From positions 1-59,797 of the forward strand of contig CAZCYD010000012.1 of assembly GCA_964502735.1 (NCBI GenBank): 59,797 bases of DNA, given 5' to 3'. The translations under genes were made by a program, and so were the position numbers. Positions 8,375-18,422 of this stretch are shown piece by piece. Within the stretch, counting starts at the first letter, position 1; each line of letters starts with the position of its first letter. This stretch comes from JACKAN01 sp964502735. Lineage in GTDB: Bacteria; Bdellovibrionota; Bdellovibrionia; Bdellovibrionales; UBA1609. A model generated the notes under the pieces. It ran no database searches. It had not been told where the DNA came from and was given only the letters and a program-made list of their open reading frames with translations.

Positions 8375-9220
8375 ATGGAGTGCAAGGTTGAATCTCTTTT
8401 TATCTACCCAATCAAAAGCTGCCAGGGAATCTCTGTCAAAGAGTTGTCTATTGGCCCTCGCGGTCCTTACATGGATAGAAATTGGGTTGTCATTAATGAC
8501 AGGGGGCAGTTTCTCTCTCAGAGAGAACATCCCTTGATGTCGCAAATTCAAGTGCAGTTGAGTGACGGAGTCCTTAGGCTTTTTCACGAAAGAGGCGGGG
8601 AGTTTCATCTTAGCAGAACAACTGATAAAAATACTAAGGGTAAAATTACTAAGAATAAAAGCACCAAAAAAATGGAATTTCAGATGTGGGGAGTTAGCTG
8701 TTGGGGGTATGAATCTAATGTTGAGGCTTCGGAGTGGTTTTCTCACTTGTTAGGTGAAAAATGTTATCTTTTATCTGCAGAAGAAGTTTTTTCGCGATCG
8801 AGTTCAAAAAATAGAACGCATTCTTCCTCTCTTGTTTATGCCGATGGATACCCTTTACTTGCAGTTTCTGTGGCTTCAATAAATAATCTGCTGGAGTTGT
8901 TAGGGGATAAAGAGTTTAGCCAAGAAAGTTTGATACGTCGTTTTCGGCCCAACTTGGTATTAAGTGGCTTAGTCCCTCACGAGGAGGATGTTTTGGGAGT
9001 TTTTCAACTTGGGGATGTCAAACTGTCTACAGTTAAGGACTGTCCTCGGTGCGTAGTTGTCAATGTCGATCCGCATTCAGGAAATGTGCAGCCAAAAATT
9101 TTAAAAACCCTGTCTCATTACAGAAAAAGCGAGGAGGGTATTGTCTTTGGGCAAAATCTTGTCTGTCTCAACTCTGGAACCTTAAAGGTTGGCGATTTAA
9201 AGCGAATTTCAATTAATTGA
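8375..9220 (+). CDS. MOSC domain protein (YcbX/mARC-like)
   Basis: A 281-aa protein. The N-terminal beta-barrel starts with SLFIYPIKSCQGISV, as in YcbX/mARC proteins. The MOSC domain includes RRFRPNLVL and a conserved Cys in VKDCPRCVVVNVD. In this family the Cys ligates the molybdenum of a Moco cofactor for reduction of N-hydroxylated compounds. No ferredoxin domain is fused at the C-terminus, unlike E. coli YcbX. A Lys/Thr-rich low-complexity insert (about residues 81-97, NTKGKITKNKSTKK) splits the N-terminal region. The ATG has a weak RBS. It is convergent with lpd, 6 bp apart. Confidence 0.8.
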   Translation: MECKVESLFIYPIKSCQGISVKELSIGPRGPYMDRNWVVINDRGQFLSQREHPLMSQIQVQLSDGVLRLFHERGGEFHLSRTTDKNTKGKITKNKSTKKMEFQMWGVSCWGYESNVEASEWFSHLLGEKCYLLSAEEVFSRSSSKNRTHSSSLVYADGYPLLAVSVASINNLLELLGDKEFSQESLIRRFRPNLVLSGLVPHEEDVLGVFQLGDVKLSTVKDCPRCVVVNVDPHSGNVQPKILKTLSHYRKSEEGIVFGQNLVCLNSGTLKVGDLKRISIN

Positions 9221-9226
9221 GATGGG

Positions 9227-10636
9227 TTACATCTGTCTGGCGCGCTTGTCGACATTGAGAGCGGCCTCACGAATCACCTCAGCTAGTGTGGGGTGAGCGT
9301 GAAAAGAGCGCGCAAGGTCCTCAGAGCTTCCGCCAAACTCCATAGCCACAACAGCCTCACAAATGATATCGGAGGCTCTTGGTCCAATGATGTGGACGCC
9401 AAGAATTCTATCAGTATTTTTATCAGCTAAAACTTTGACCAGGCCCTCGGTGGATCCCAGAGCCTTAGCCCTACCATTGGCTGAAAAAGGAAAGCTGCCA
9501 GATTTATAAGCGATTCCATTCTGTTTAAGTTGCTCTTCAGTCGCACCCACCGAAGCCAACTCTGGCCATGTGTAGATGACAGAGGGAACAGTTTCATAGT
9601 TTACATGACCATATTGGCCAGAGATAATTTCGGCGACGGCAACACCTTCTTCTTCAGCTTTATGAGCGAGCATGGGGCCGGGTATGAGATCGCCAATAGC
9701 GTAAATATTAGGATACTTGGTGCGGAAATGCTTATCCACAACAACAAAGCCACGAGGGTTTTTTTCAATTCCGATCTCCTCTAGGCCGAGATTCTCACTA
9801 TAGGGTGATCTTCCTGCTGCAACTAAAAGGATATCTGCGTGCATCTCTTCCTGGGTTCCATCCTTTAGCTTTTCGTACACGATTTTTACTAAGGGGCCTT
9901 CAACTTTGGCTGAAACAACTTTGGATTCGAGAACAAAGTTGAGCCCTTGTTTTTTTAATATCTGAAGCATTCTTTTTGCCATGCTAGAGTCTGAAGGACC
10001 ACAGATTTGATTTGAATACTCAATAACTGTGACGTGGCTGCCTAATCGCGACCATACAGATCCCATTTCTAAACCTATAGCTCCAGCTCCAACAACGACC
10101 ATTTTTTTAGGTACAGATTCTAAATTCAAAGCTTCAGTGGAGGTAATGATTTTTTTTCCATCAAAGTCAATTCCGGGTAGGGAGTTGGGGACGCTGCCTG
10201 TTGCCAGAACGATGTTGCGAGCTTTCACTGCTTGTCGACTGCCGTCTGCGCTTAAGACCTCAACTTCTTCAGAGGATTTTAACTTTCCATGTCCTCTAAA
10301 GCTGGTGACTTTGTTTTTTTCAAATAGGTATTTAATTCCCCCAGTGAGATCCTCTACAATTTTATCTTTTCTTTTTAACATTACAGGGAGGTTGAGGTCT
10401 ACGCCTTTAACTTCTATCCCGTGAGCCTTTAGATGGTGCTGAGCTGCTTCGTACTGTTCGCTGGATTCGAGTAGGGCTTTGGATGGGATGCAGCCTACAT
10501 TTAAGCAAGTTCCGCCAAAAGTGGAGTCCTTTTCTATTACGGCGGTCTTCAGTCCCAGTTGCGAAGCTCTTATAGCTCCAATATACCCGCCTGGCCCACT
10601 GCCTATAACTACAATATCAAATACAGTATCCGACAT
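9227..10636 (-). CDS. lpd: Dihydrolipoyl dehydrogenase (E3)
   Basis: A 469-aa flavoprotein disulfide reductase that reoxidises the lipoyl group of E2 and passes electrons to NAD+. The FAD site is VIGSGPGGYIGA, the redox-active pair is C44/C49 in GGTCLNVGC, and the C-terminal His-Glu dyad lies in FHAHPTLAEV. The ATG at 10636 has AGGAGT upstream; the longer frame would run into sucB. It is the last gene of sucA-sucB-lpd. Confidence 0.95.
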   Translation of the reverse strand: MSDTVFDIVVIGSGPGGYIGAIRASQLGLKTAVIEKDSTFGGTCLNVGCIPSKALLESSEQYEAAQHHLKAHGIEVKGVDLNLPVMLKRKDKIVEDLTGGIKYLFEKNKVTSFRGHGKLKSSEEVEVLSADGSRQAVKARNIVLATGSVPNSLPGIDFDGKKIITSTEALNLESVPKKMVVVGAGAIGLEMGSVWSRLGSHVTVIEYSNQICGPSDSSMAKRMLQILKKQGLNFVLESKVVSAKVEGPLVKIVYEKLKDGTQEEMHADILLVAAGRSPYSENLGLEEIGIEKNPRGFVVVDKHFRTKYPNIYAIGDLIPGPMLAHKAEEEGVAVAEIISGQYGHVNYETVPSVIYTWPELASVGATEEQLKQNGIAYKSGSFPFSANGRAKALGSTEGLVKVLADKNTDRILGVHIIGPRASDIICEAVVAMEFGGSSEDLARSFHAHPTLAEVIREAALNVDKRARQM

Positions 10637-10644
10637 AATGACTC

Positions 10645-11898
10645 CTAAATTTCTAATAGCATGCGTGCAGGGTCTTCCATGCACTCCTTTATTTTAACTA
10701 AGAATTGAACAGATTCGCTTCCATCAATAATTCTATGGTCGTAGGAAAGTGCTACGTACATCATGGGCCTAATGACAACCTGGCCATTTAAGGCAACGGG
10801 GCGCTCTTCAATTTTGTGGAGACCCAAAATTCCGCTTTGAGGAGGGTTTAATATGGGTGTCGACATTAGCGATCCATAGACTCCACCATTGCTAATAGTA
10901 AAGGTGCCGTCGCTGAGATCTTCAATGCTGATTTTCCCCTCTCTAGCTTTGTTCGCGTAGTGCTTAATAGTGAGTTCGACTTCAGCAATCGAAAGAGCTT
11001 GAGCGTCTTTAATAATAGGCACAATAAGTCCTTTTTCAGTGCCCACAGCAATACCAATATTGTTGAAATTCTTGTAGATGATGTCAGTGCCCTCAATGCT
11101 GGCATTAACTTTAGGAAAAGCCTTTAAAGCCTCTATAGAGGCTTTAACAAATAAGCCCATGAAACCCAGTTTAACTCCATGTTTCTTTTCAAAGGCCTCG
11201 TTGTACTTTTTTCTCAGGGCCATGGCTGAACTCATATCGATTTCATTGAAAGTTGTGAGTATCGCAGCTGTATGTTGGGCCTCCACAAGTCTCTTGGCAA
11301 TAGTTTGCCTCAGCCGAGTCATGGGTTCGCGCAGAATCTTATTCTGAGAGGCAGAAGCCCCCAAAGAGGGAGCGGGGCGAGGAGGAATGGAGGAAGATTC
11401 CGCTTGTTTTGTAGGGGTGGGAGAAGATTCTATTGCGGCTAAGGCATCTTGTTTGGTTATGCGACCACCTCGTCCGGTGCCCTCAATATTTTCTGGTCGA
11501 AGTTGATTCTCTTCGACAATTTTTTTTGTGGCTGGAGATAAATGTTTTTGCAGTTCAGGATGCGCAGATGTGGGTGGAGTTTCTTCACTAGTGGATTGTT
11601 GGCTTTTGGCTGGAGTTGGACTTTGAGAAGAAGAGGAGGGAGATGGGGCTGAAGTTTTCGCCGTAGAGGTATCAATAGAGCCAACGATGGCACCAATTTG
11701 TACGGTATCACCCTCTTCAGCCTGAGTCGTTAGAACCCCTGCGCTTTCAGCTACAACCTCTACGCTCGCTTTATCAGTCTCAAGAACAAGGAGAACATCA
11801 TCTCTGTTGACGTACTCACCATTTTTTTTTACCCACTCTGCAATTGTGGCTTCAGTGATAGACTCTCCGACTGCGGGGACTTTGATTTCTGCTTTCAC
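10645..11898 (-). CDS. sucB: 2-oxoglutarate dehydrogenase E2, dihydrolipoyl succinyltransferase
   Basis: A 417-aa E2 protein. The lipoyl domain (1-75) has the lipoylated Lys43 in ETDKASVEV. A Ser/Pro/Gln-rich linker follows, then the E3-binding domain (LSPATKKIVEENQL, GTGRGGRITKQD). The catalytic acyltransferase domain ends with YDHRIIDG (H388, D392). It transfers the succinyl group to CoA in the TCA cycle. Translation starts at GTG with AGGAGA upstream. It is 8 bp from lpd and 31 bp from sucA, so an operon is likely. Confidence 0.95.
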   Translation of the reverse strand: MKAEIKVPAVGESITEATIAEWVKKNGEYVNRDDVLLVLETDKASVEVVAESAGVLTTQAEEGDTVQIGAIVGSIDTSTAKTSAPSPSSSSQSPTPAKSQQSTSEETPPTSAHPELQKHLSPATKKIVEENQLRPENIEGTGRGGRITKQDALAAIESSPTPTKQAESSSIPPRPAPSLGASASQNKILREPMTRLRQTIAKRLVEAQHTAAILTTFNEIDMSSAMALRKKYNEAFEKKHGVKLGFMGLFVKASIEALKAFPKVNASIEGTDIIYKNFNNIGIAVGTEKGLIVPIIKDAQALSIAEVELTIKHYANKAREGKISIEDLSDGTFTISNGGVYGSLMSTPILNPPQSGILGLHKIEERPVALNGQVVIRPMMYVALSYDHRIIDGSESVQFLVKIKECMEDPARMLLEI

Positions 11899-11929
11899 TT
11901 TGTTTTCTCCTGTGATTAAAATCTTTCTA

Positions 11930-14671
11930 CTACAAATAATCTAAGCAAGCATTAATTATTGTCGACTGTTCGACTTGGTGAACTTTAGGTGAACCGACAG
12001 CTGGACTGGCTCGATGGTTGCGGCCTATGTAGTCCAAGTTGACCTTTTTTAAGTCGAGTTCATTCATAAGTTTTATAAGCTGAGGTAACATAAAGCTCCA
12101 TGCGCCCATATTTTGTGGCTCCTCTTGAACCCAAAAGATATTTTTTAGTTTTTTTGAGGCCAATAAAAGAGCTGCAATTTGTGTTTTCGGTAGAGGATAG
12201 AGTTGTTCTAACCTTATGAAAGCCGCTTTTTTTGATGATTTTTCTAACCTTTTGGCGTCTATATCGTAATAAATTTTTCCGGAGCAGAGGAAAATAGACT
12301 CGACCGCACTCAAATCTAGAACTCTAGGGTCCTCAATCACTTCTCTAAAACCTCCCTCTGCCAAGTCTTCAATCGTAGATGTAACTTGAGGGTGTCTGAG
12401 TAGACTCTTAGGAGACATCACAATTAGAGGTTTGCGAAAGTCCCTTTTGATTTGTCTTCTCAAGGCGTGAAAGAGGTTGGCTGGAGTCGTGAGATTGCAC
12501 ACCTGCATGTTCTCTTGGGCACAAAGTTGTAAAAATCTTTCTAATCGAGCCGAAGAGTGCTCTGGGCCCTGTCCTTCGTATCCATGAGGTAGGAGCATGG
12601 TGAGTCCATTCATTCTGGCCCACTTTTGTTCACCGCTACTGATGAACTGATCTATAATGATTTGTGCTCCATTAGCAAAGTCTCCAAATTGAGCTTCCCA
12701 TATTGTAAGAAATGTGGGGTCTGAAGAGTTGTTCCCATATTCGTAGGCTAGAACTGCCATTTCAGACAAGCTAGAGTTGTAAATGCAAAATTCTTTTTCT
12801 GGATTGATATGTTTTAAAGGGCAGTACTCTTCGTTGGTTTTGACGTCTACGTACACAATCTGTCGGTGGGTGAAGGTGCCGCGTTTGCAATCTTGACCGG
12901 AGAGTCGAACAGAGTTTCCTTCCTCAATCAGGCTTGCATAAGCTAGAAGCTCACCCATAGCCCAATCTAACGAATTGTCTTCAACCATCTTCGCTCTTGA
13001 TGCGATCAATTTTTTGATTTTAGGGTGAAGGTTCACTTCGCGAGGTTCTTCGGTTAAGAGTTTGGTGAGTTTAAGAAGTTTGTTTTGGTCCACCTTTGTC
13101 TGGCTGGGGACTTCAAAATCCTCAGATTTGCCTCTGCGGAGACCCTTCCACTGTCCCTCAAAGGCGAGAGGTTTAATGACGGTAGGAGACTTGCGAACTT
13201 CATCAAGAATTTTTTGAAGGTTGTCTATTTTTGTATTGTAAAAGGTTTTTGCATAGTCCTCATCAATGATTTGTTCACTCCTGAGTTTATCGGCGTATTG
13301 CTGCATTAGCGTGGGGTGTTTTTTTATAACTTCGTACATTTTGGGTTGAGTGAATGCGGGTTCGTCGCCTTCGTTGTGCCCAAATCTGCGGTAGCAGATC
13401 AGGTCAATAAAAATGTCTTGCTTAAACTTTTGACGAAATCTTATTGCGAGATCCATAGCTCTGACACAGGCTTCAACGTCGTCTCCATTAACCAAGAGAA
13501 CTGGTGCGTTTATGGTTTTACTTATATCCGAGGAGTAGCGAGTGGATCGACTGTCGGAGGGGTTGGTTGTAAAACCCACTTGGTTATTTATTACAATATG
13601 TATAGAGCCACCAACGGTGTAGCCTTTCAATTGAGATAGCTGCAAGGTTTCACTGACTACGCCTTGGCCGATCACAGCGGCGTCACCGTGAATTTGAATA
13701 GGAATTACCGTTTTTCTCTCTTCAGTGTCCGAGTTTCGTCTTTGTTTAGCTCTTGTCATTCCGCAAACTACGGGATTAACAGCCTCTAGGTGACTGGGGT
13801 TAAAGGCTAAAGAGATATGACAAGGTCCATTTGGGGTCATTTTGTCTGAAGAATAACCCATGTGATATTTGACATCGCCATCGTATTCTGTTGAGTCAAT
13901 GGTGTTCCCATCAAACTCAGAAAAGATAACGTCCAGGGCTTTGTCCATAAAATTAGCAAGGACATTCACCCTTCCTCGGTGAGCCATGCCAATTACAATT
14001 TCTTTAGCTTCAAGTGCAGTGGCCGATATGATCGACCTTTCAAGCATGGGCAGAAGGGCGTCTCCGCCCTCGACAGAAAAGCGCTTTGTACCAACGTAGC
14101 GAGTGTGAATAAATTTTTCTAGTGACTCTGTTCTTGCGAGGGAGTGGAATATCTCCTTTTTATCTTGAGGGGTTAGCTTTAATGTGGGTTCGTCCCTTTC
14201 AAACTCTTCGTGAAACCACTTTCGGACCTCTGGTTCACAGCCGGACACATGAAGGGCCAATGTTTTGCAATACAGGTTTTCAAGCCTAGTGATGATGTCT
14301 TTGAGGGGAGAGTTTGGGAGGCCAATAAGAGATCCCACTTGAAATTTTTGTTCGAGATCAGAAGAACTCAAGTTGAAGTTTTTTAAATCAAAATTATCAC
14401 TAAAGTTAAAGGAAAGTCTCAAGGGGTCTAAGTTGGCTTTGAGGTGCCCGTAGTCTCGGTAGTATTGGATAAGATTATAAACCTCGATCTCTTTGTTGGA
14501 GATCGAGGTAGAGGTAGGGGTTAGTGAGCCATCAATATTTTGTGCAAACTCAACGCCCTCAAAGAATATTTTCCACTCGCCTTCAATTGAGTTAGGGTTG
14601 TTCAGATAAGTCTTGTACTGTTGTTCGATGTATTCGAGGTTGGTTCTACTGAGGTAACTGAATTTTTCCAA
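11930..14671 (-). CDS. sucA: 2-oxoglutarate dehydrogenase E1
   Basis: A 913-aa thiamine-diphosphate-dependent E1, the usual length. The cofactor region has HGDAAVIGQG and NNQVGFTT, with HRGRVNVLANF and the substrate-site region FNPSHLEAVNP upstream. It decarboxylates 2-oxoglutarate and succinylates the E2 lipoyl arm. The start is TTG with AGGAG 8 bp upstream; no upstream ATG is available. It is first in the sucA-sucB-lpd operon, with its promoter in the 175-bp gap shared with the divergent AsmA-like gene. Confidence 0.95.
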   Translation of the reverse strand: MEKFSYLSRTNLEYIEQQYKTYLNNPNSIEGEWKIFFEGVEFAQNIDGSLTPTSTSISNKEIEVYNLIQYYRDYGHLKANLDPLRLSFNFSDNFDLKNFNLSSSDLEQKFQVGSLIGLPNSPLKDIITRLENLYCKTLALHVSGCEPEVRKWFHEEFERDEPTLKLTPQDKKEIFHSLARTESLEKFIHTRYVGTKRFSVEGGDALLPMLERSIISATALEAKEIVIGMAHRGRVNVLANFMDKALDVIFSEFDGNTIDSTEYDGDVKYHMGYSSDKMTPNGPCHISLAFNPSHLEAVNPVVCGMTRAKQRRNSDTEERKTVIPIQIHGDAAVIGQGVVSETLQLSQLKGYTVGGSIHIVINNQVGFTTNPSDSRSTRYSSDISKTINAPVLLVNGDDVEACVRAMDLAIRFRQKFKQDIFIDLICYRRFGHNEGDEPAFTQPKMYEVIKKHPTLMQQYADKLRSEQIIDEDYAKTFYNTKIDNLQKILDEVRKSPTVIKPLAFEGQWKGLRRGKSEDFEVPSQTKVDQNKLLKLTKLLTEEPREVNLHPKIKKLIASRAKMVEDNSLDWAMGELLAYASLIEEGNSVRLSGQDCKRGTFTHRQIVYVDVKTNEEYCPLKHINPEKEFCIYNSSLSEMAVLAYEYGNNSSDPTFLTIWEAQFGDFANGAQIIIDQFISSGEQKWARMNGLTMLLPHGYEGQGPEHSSARLERFLQLCAQENMQVCNLTTPANLFHALRRQIKRDFRKPLIVMSPKSLLRHPQVTSTIEDLAEGGFREVIEDPRVLDLSAVESIFLCSGKIYYDIDAKRLEKSSKKAAFIRLEQLYPLPKTQIAALLLASKKLKNIFWVQEEPQNMGAWSFMLPQLIKLMNELDLKKVNLDYIGRNHRASPAVGSPKVHQVEQSTIINACLDYL

Positions 14672-14846
14672 GCTGGCGCTCCTAGTGTTTCAACGTGGTA
14701 AATGTAAAACGAAAATCTGATGTCACAGATCCCTTGCTTATATCAAGAAATTCTAAACAAGGGCAGTCCTGAGACTTAAGTCGAGAGCTTCGTTGCGCAT
14801 CGCTCCCTTCGTGTAAATATGGAGTTTATGGGGATAAACTGGCGGA

Positions 14847-17738
14847 ATGAAAGTTTTCAAGTACCTTTTAATTTTTGCATCGGTTTTGATTTTATCTTCA
14901 GTTGGATTTTGGTACTTGGGGAGATCTGTAATCGAAGATCATCTCAAAAAAGAATTGAGAGAGTCTTTCAAGCTTGGGGATCAAAAGCTCGAAATTAAGA
15001 AACTAAAAATCAACTCCTTATATCCTTTAAAGGTTCAGCTCTCTGGAGTTTCTGTTACGTCGTCCGCGCCGCAACAGGTCAGTTTTGAGCGCATAGATCT
15101 TTTAGCTAAAATGCAAAAACCATTTTGGGAAGCTAAAGGGAATGGGGTTGACCTGAATCTTCACATTGATGGAGCCCAACTAGAAGTCCCAATTGAGCAG
15201 CCTTGGCCTGTTTTAAAGGCGAAGACTTCTAAAAATTTAAAAAAAATGAACTCGTTATTGGCCTTGCCTGTCAGTTTGAAGGCCTTTATCAAGTCGAGTC
15301 AGTTCCACCTTCAAGATTCAAAGCGTGAAACAATTGCAAAGTTTGACAATATTCATTTGGGGTTAGAGCAAAAGTTGCTCTTAGTGGAAACCTCTCCAAT
15401 TGTCTTGGACTCAAAAACAGATTTCAGAGCCAAGTGGGGAGGTGTCGACTATAAGATTCCTCTAACGTTATCAAGTAAAGAAGTCTTTTTTCACAAAGAA
15501 GTTCTTTCGGCAAAAAATGTAAATATGAGCTTTAGTGGCCTCAATATGATGTTTAAGGAAGGGTTTTCAAATTTTGGTAAAAATGAGCACGAGTGGAGCA
15601 CTCATTTTGAAATAGCCGATTTAGGCAAGCTGCCAACTTTGCCCGATTTTTTGCCTGCAGGACAGTGGGAAGGAAGTCTAAAGGGGCAGCTGCAGTTGAG
15701 GAAATCAGAGGGGGCACCCCCCTTTGTTTCAGTATCTCTAGTTACCTCACCCGTTAAGGGTCAGATTTCGGTAAAAAATGAAACCGCCTCAGTTGAGGGC
15801 GTGGTCGATACTCAAATGCAGCTGAGTTTTGTCCATTTTGGAAAATTTAAGTTGGACGCATTGAAGGGACATATTGATCTCAGCGGCTCAAAAGTGTCTT
15901 ATTTGAATTTTTTGGATAAGCCGGCGGGAGTCTCTCTCGGAGGCGAGATTCATGCCTCCTTTAAAAATGAGATTTTGCAGGTAGAAAGCTTATCTGCTCA
16001 TTTGCACAATTTAAAATTGAATATATTTGGTAAAATGGGGCAAATTAAAGGAAAGTCCTCGGCTTTAAATCTGAGTGTGGAAAAGACCTCTCTTTCTGGA
16101 TTCGAGAAGTATCTGCCCTTAGTTAGCTCGTCCCCACTATCAGGTTTTATAGATCTCGAGGCTGAAGTGGGCGGTAACTTGTCTGATTTTCCTCATTTAA
16201 ACTTAAAGGTGATTCAGTTTCATGTTCAGGACGTTGCGGGTTTTTTAGAATTTGCTGACAAAGACCACTCAATAAAAGCTTCTGGCCCTTTTCGTTTAAA
16301 TGTTGATGGCAGTTTTAATTTGGTGAAGTCAGAAGTGGACTCTTCCCAATTGAAATTTAGTGTGAACGCAGATCAGCTCAATTTTGAGTATTCAGATAAA
16401 ATTCAAAAGAAAACCGGGGCTCCTCTGAGATGGAGTGGAGCTTTAAGCAGTAAAGAAAAAAGTGTGACTCTATCTAAGTCAAGCCTAAAGACTTCAGGGT
16501 TATCCGTTAATTACGAAGGGGAGGTGAGTCTCTTAGGTGAGACGCCAGAGTTTGATTTAAAATTAGACTTGCATGAGTTTAATAAGTCTTACCTAGAAAA
16601 GGTGTGGCGACGACTGCAAGAGTTTGTTTCGGAAGTGACGGCTAAGGGAAAACTCAGGGCGAAGGGGGCGTATGCTCCTGACAGGAGCTTTGAGAATTGG
16701 CCTCTTAAACTTGAAGGTGATCTAGTTCTAGCCCTGCCTTTAATTAAAATTGAGAGTGACTTTGAAACCGAAAATAGTTTGGCTCCTTCCAAAGGAGTGC
16801 CACCTCCTCCACCAATTTTGGCAGGATGGGAAATATTTCAACATTCAGATTTATTTGTAAAGCTGTACATTGATAAATTTATTTACAATAAATTTTTGTT
16901 TGAAGATGCAAGGTTAGATGCCATTTACAAGTCTGGAAACATGAGTCTGAAGGGTCGAGTCAATAAAGCTTATGATGGGCACCTCATTGTTGACTCTTTG
17001 AGTTTTGATGCTCTTAAGTCTTTACCAGATTTGTTATTCTCATTTCAATTTAAGAATTTTAACTCACAGAGGTTTATTAATGAAAATTTTGAAAACCATA
17101 AAGACACTGTGCAAGGAAGAATGAATTTGACACTAAAAGGCAAAACTCCCTATCCCTATGGTGATTGGCTAGAAAATCTTGTAGCTAAAGGTTCTGTTCA
17201 GATAAAAGAAGCCAGCTTTCCGACATTTAGATTTGACGATTTAGCTAATGAATCATTAGCTAAAATTCCAGGTTTAGGAGCTGAGCAAAACTTTCAACCT
17301 CGAAGTCAGAAAGTATTTTTATCTGCAAACTACTCAATGGCAAAGGGCAGGGTTTTTTTAAAAAAAATAGATCTACAATCTTCTGATAACAGTCAGGCTC
17401 AGTTAGATGGAGTTGTGGATTTGGATTTGAACTGTAAGTTTGACGGTCGACTGGCCCTGTCTCGAGCTATGGTTAGGGGGTCTGCCTTTGCGGCCAATAA
17501 GGATGCTGCAAATAGATTTGTGGCTCCCGTTACGGTTAGAGGCAACTTACTTCAACCGAATTTTATTTTTTCTAGGGAGACTGTGGATGAGCTTTTGTCG
17601 AAAGCCCTAAAATATGAGACCAATCTAGTTCAGGTTAAGGCAAAGACTGAACTCGATAAACGTGCAGAACAAGAAGAGCTCGAACGACTCGAAAAAAAAA
17701 GATTGAGAAGTAAAACAAAGAGCTTAATGGAAAAGTAA
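14847..17738 (+). CDS. AsmA-like envelope protein
   Basis: A 963-aa protein with one N-terminal membrane helix (YLLIFASVLILSSVGFWYLG) and a long beta-rich periplasmic part with repeated amphipathic strands. This is the pattern of AsmA/TamB/DUF748-type bridge proteins implicated in phospholipid transport or outer-membrane assembly. A proline run (VPPPPPILAGW) sits near residue 655. The C-terminus is a charged helix (ELDKRAEQEELERLEKKR). It follows a divergent promoter region with sucA and precedes a PAP2 phosphatase. Confidence 0.75.
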   Translation: MKVFKYLLIFASVLILSSVGFWYLGRSVIEDHLKKELRESFKLGDQKLEIKKLKINSLYPLKVQLSGVSVTSSAPQQVSFERIDLLAKMQKPFWEAKGNGVDLNLHIDGAQLEVPIEQPWPVLKAKTSKNLKKMNSLLALPVSLKAFIKSSQFHLQDSKRETIAKFDNIHLGLEQKLLLVETSPIVLDSKTDFRAKWGGVDYKIPLTLSSKEVFFHKEVLSAKNVNMSFSGLNMMFKEGFSNFGKNEHEWSTHFEIADLGKLPTLPDFLPAGQWEGSLKGQLQLRKSEGAPPFVSVSLVTSPVKGQISVKNETASVEGVVDTQMQLSFVHFGKFKLDALKGHIDLSGSKVSYLNFLDKPAGVSLGGEIHASFKNEILQVESLSAHLHNLKLNIFGKMGQIKGKSSALNLSVEKTSLSGFEKYLPLVSSSPLSGFIDLEAEVGGNLSDFPHLNLKVIQFHVQDVAGFLEFADKDHSIKASGPFRLNVDGSFNLVKSEVDSSQLKFSVNADQLNFEYSDKIQKKTGAPLRWSGALSSKEKSVTLSKSSLKTSGLSVNYEGEVSLLGETPEFDLKLDLHEFNKSYLEKVWRRLQEFVSEVTAKGKLRAKGAYAPDRSFENWPLKLEGDLVLALPLIKIESDFETENSLAPSKGVPPPPPILAGWEIFQHSDLFVKLYIDKFIYNKFLFEDARLDAIYKSGNMSLKGRVNKAYDGHLIVDSLSFDALKSLPDLLFSFQFKNFNSQRFINENFENHKDTVQGRMNLTLKGKTPYPYGDWLENLVAKGSVQIKEASFPTFRFDDLANESLAKIPGLGAEQNFQPRSQKVFLSANYSMAKGRVFLKKIDLQSSDNSQAQLDGVVDLDLNCKFDGRLALSRAMVRGSAFAANKDAANRFVAPVTVRGNLLQPNFIFSRETVDELLSKALKYETNLVQVKAKTELDKRAEQEELERLEKKRLRSKTKSLMEK

Positions 17739-17760
17739 AGGCTCGGAAATATTTTTGAAT

Positions 17761-17782
17761 CCCTCCCTAGCGTGAAGGAGGG
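17761..17782 (+). promoter_or_regulatory. Hairpin in the AsmA-PAP2 gap
   Basis: CCCTCC (17761-17766) pairs with GGAGGG (17777-17782). The right arm adjoins the GAGG ribosome-binding site of the PAP2 gene. There is no T-run, so it is more likely a small leader structure than a terminator. Confidence 0.3.
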
Positions 17783-17796
17783 CTGAGGTTAGTGTA

Positions 17797-18381
17797 TTGT
17801 TAGACTATTTTTACTCATTAGATGTTAAGGTTTTATTGTTTATTAATCAAAATTTACAAAGTGAATTTTTAGATTTTCTTTTTCCATTTTTGACACATCT
17901 ACAGAAAATGAAGTGGGTTCAATTTGTTCTCCTTCCTTTAACTTTGGGAATATGGTTTTACAAAGATAGAAAAAAAGCATTTAAAATTTTTACTTTATTA
18001 GTTCTTGCTGTGGGGCTTAGTGATCTTATCGGTTACAAAATTATTAAACCCACGGTGAATCGTGTTCGCCCAAATAATCAAGCTGAGCTAGCTTCTCAAT
18101 TGCGTTTATTGCGTCATCCTGGGAGTCAGAGTTTCCCCTCTAATCATGCCATGAACAGTTTTGCCCTAGCTACAGTTTTGTTGCTTCATTATCGCAGTTT
18201 GGCTTGGCTACTCCTGCCATGGGCATTTATGATTGGTTTCTCAAGGGTTTATGCGGGAGTTCATTATCCTTCTGACGTTGTTGGTGGAGCTCTTTTGGGG
18301 TTTCTGATTGGTTATTTTGTCTATACTGTCATTAACTCTACATTATTAAAGAAGTTATGGCGGAGAAGCTCATCTAGATAA
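17797..18381 (+). CDS. PAP2-family membrane phosphatase
   Basis: A 194-aa membrane protein with the three phosphatase motifs: KPTVNRVRP, SFPSNHAMNS and SRVYAGVHYPSD. These match type 2 phosphatidic acid phosphatases such as PgpB, BcrC and lipid A phosphatases. It has about five membrane helices. It may dephosphorylate undecaprenyl diphosphate, PGP or lipid A; the sequence does not decide which. The start is TTG with GAGG 8 bp upstream. It is convergent with the LtaS-like gene. Confidence 0.85.
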   Translation: MLDYFYSLDVKVLLFINQNLQSEFLDFLFPFLTHLQKMKWVQFVLLPLTLGIWFYKDRKKAFKIFTLLVLAVGLSDLIGYKIIKPTVNRVRPNNQAELASQLRLLRHPGSQSFPSNHAMNSFALATVLLLHYRSLAWLLLPWAFMIGFSRVYAGVHYPSDVVGGALLGFLIGYFVYTVINSTLLKKLWRRSSSR

Positions 18382-18422
18382 TGCCAATAGTGAATGATTT
18401 AAAATAACTGATCAAAATGATT

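Noticed and set aside
8345..8746. 133-codon leftward ORF over the MOSC gene
   Set aside because: The MOSC frame has clear family motifs; this is its antisense shadow.
10029..10424. 131-codon rightward ORF within lpd
   Set aside because: Antisense shadow of a clear coding gene.
13316..13639. 107-codon rightward ORF within sucA
   Set aside because: Antisense shadow of a strongly conserved gene, with no RBS or family similarity.
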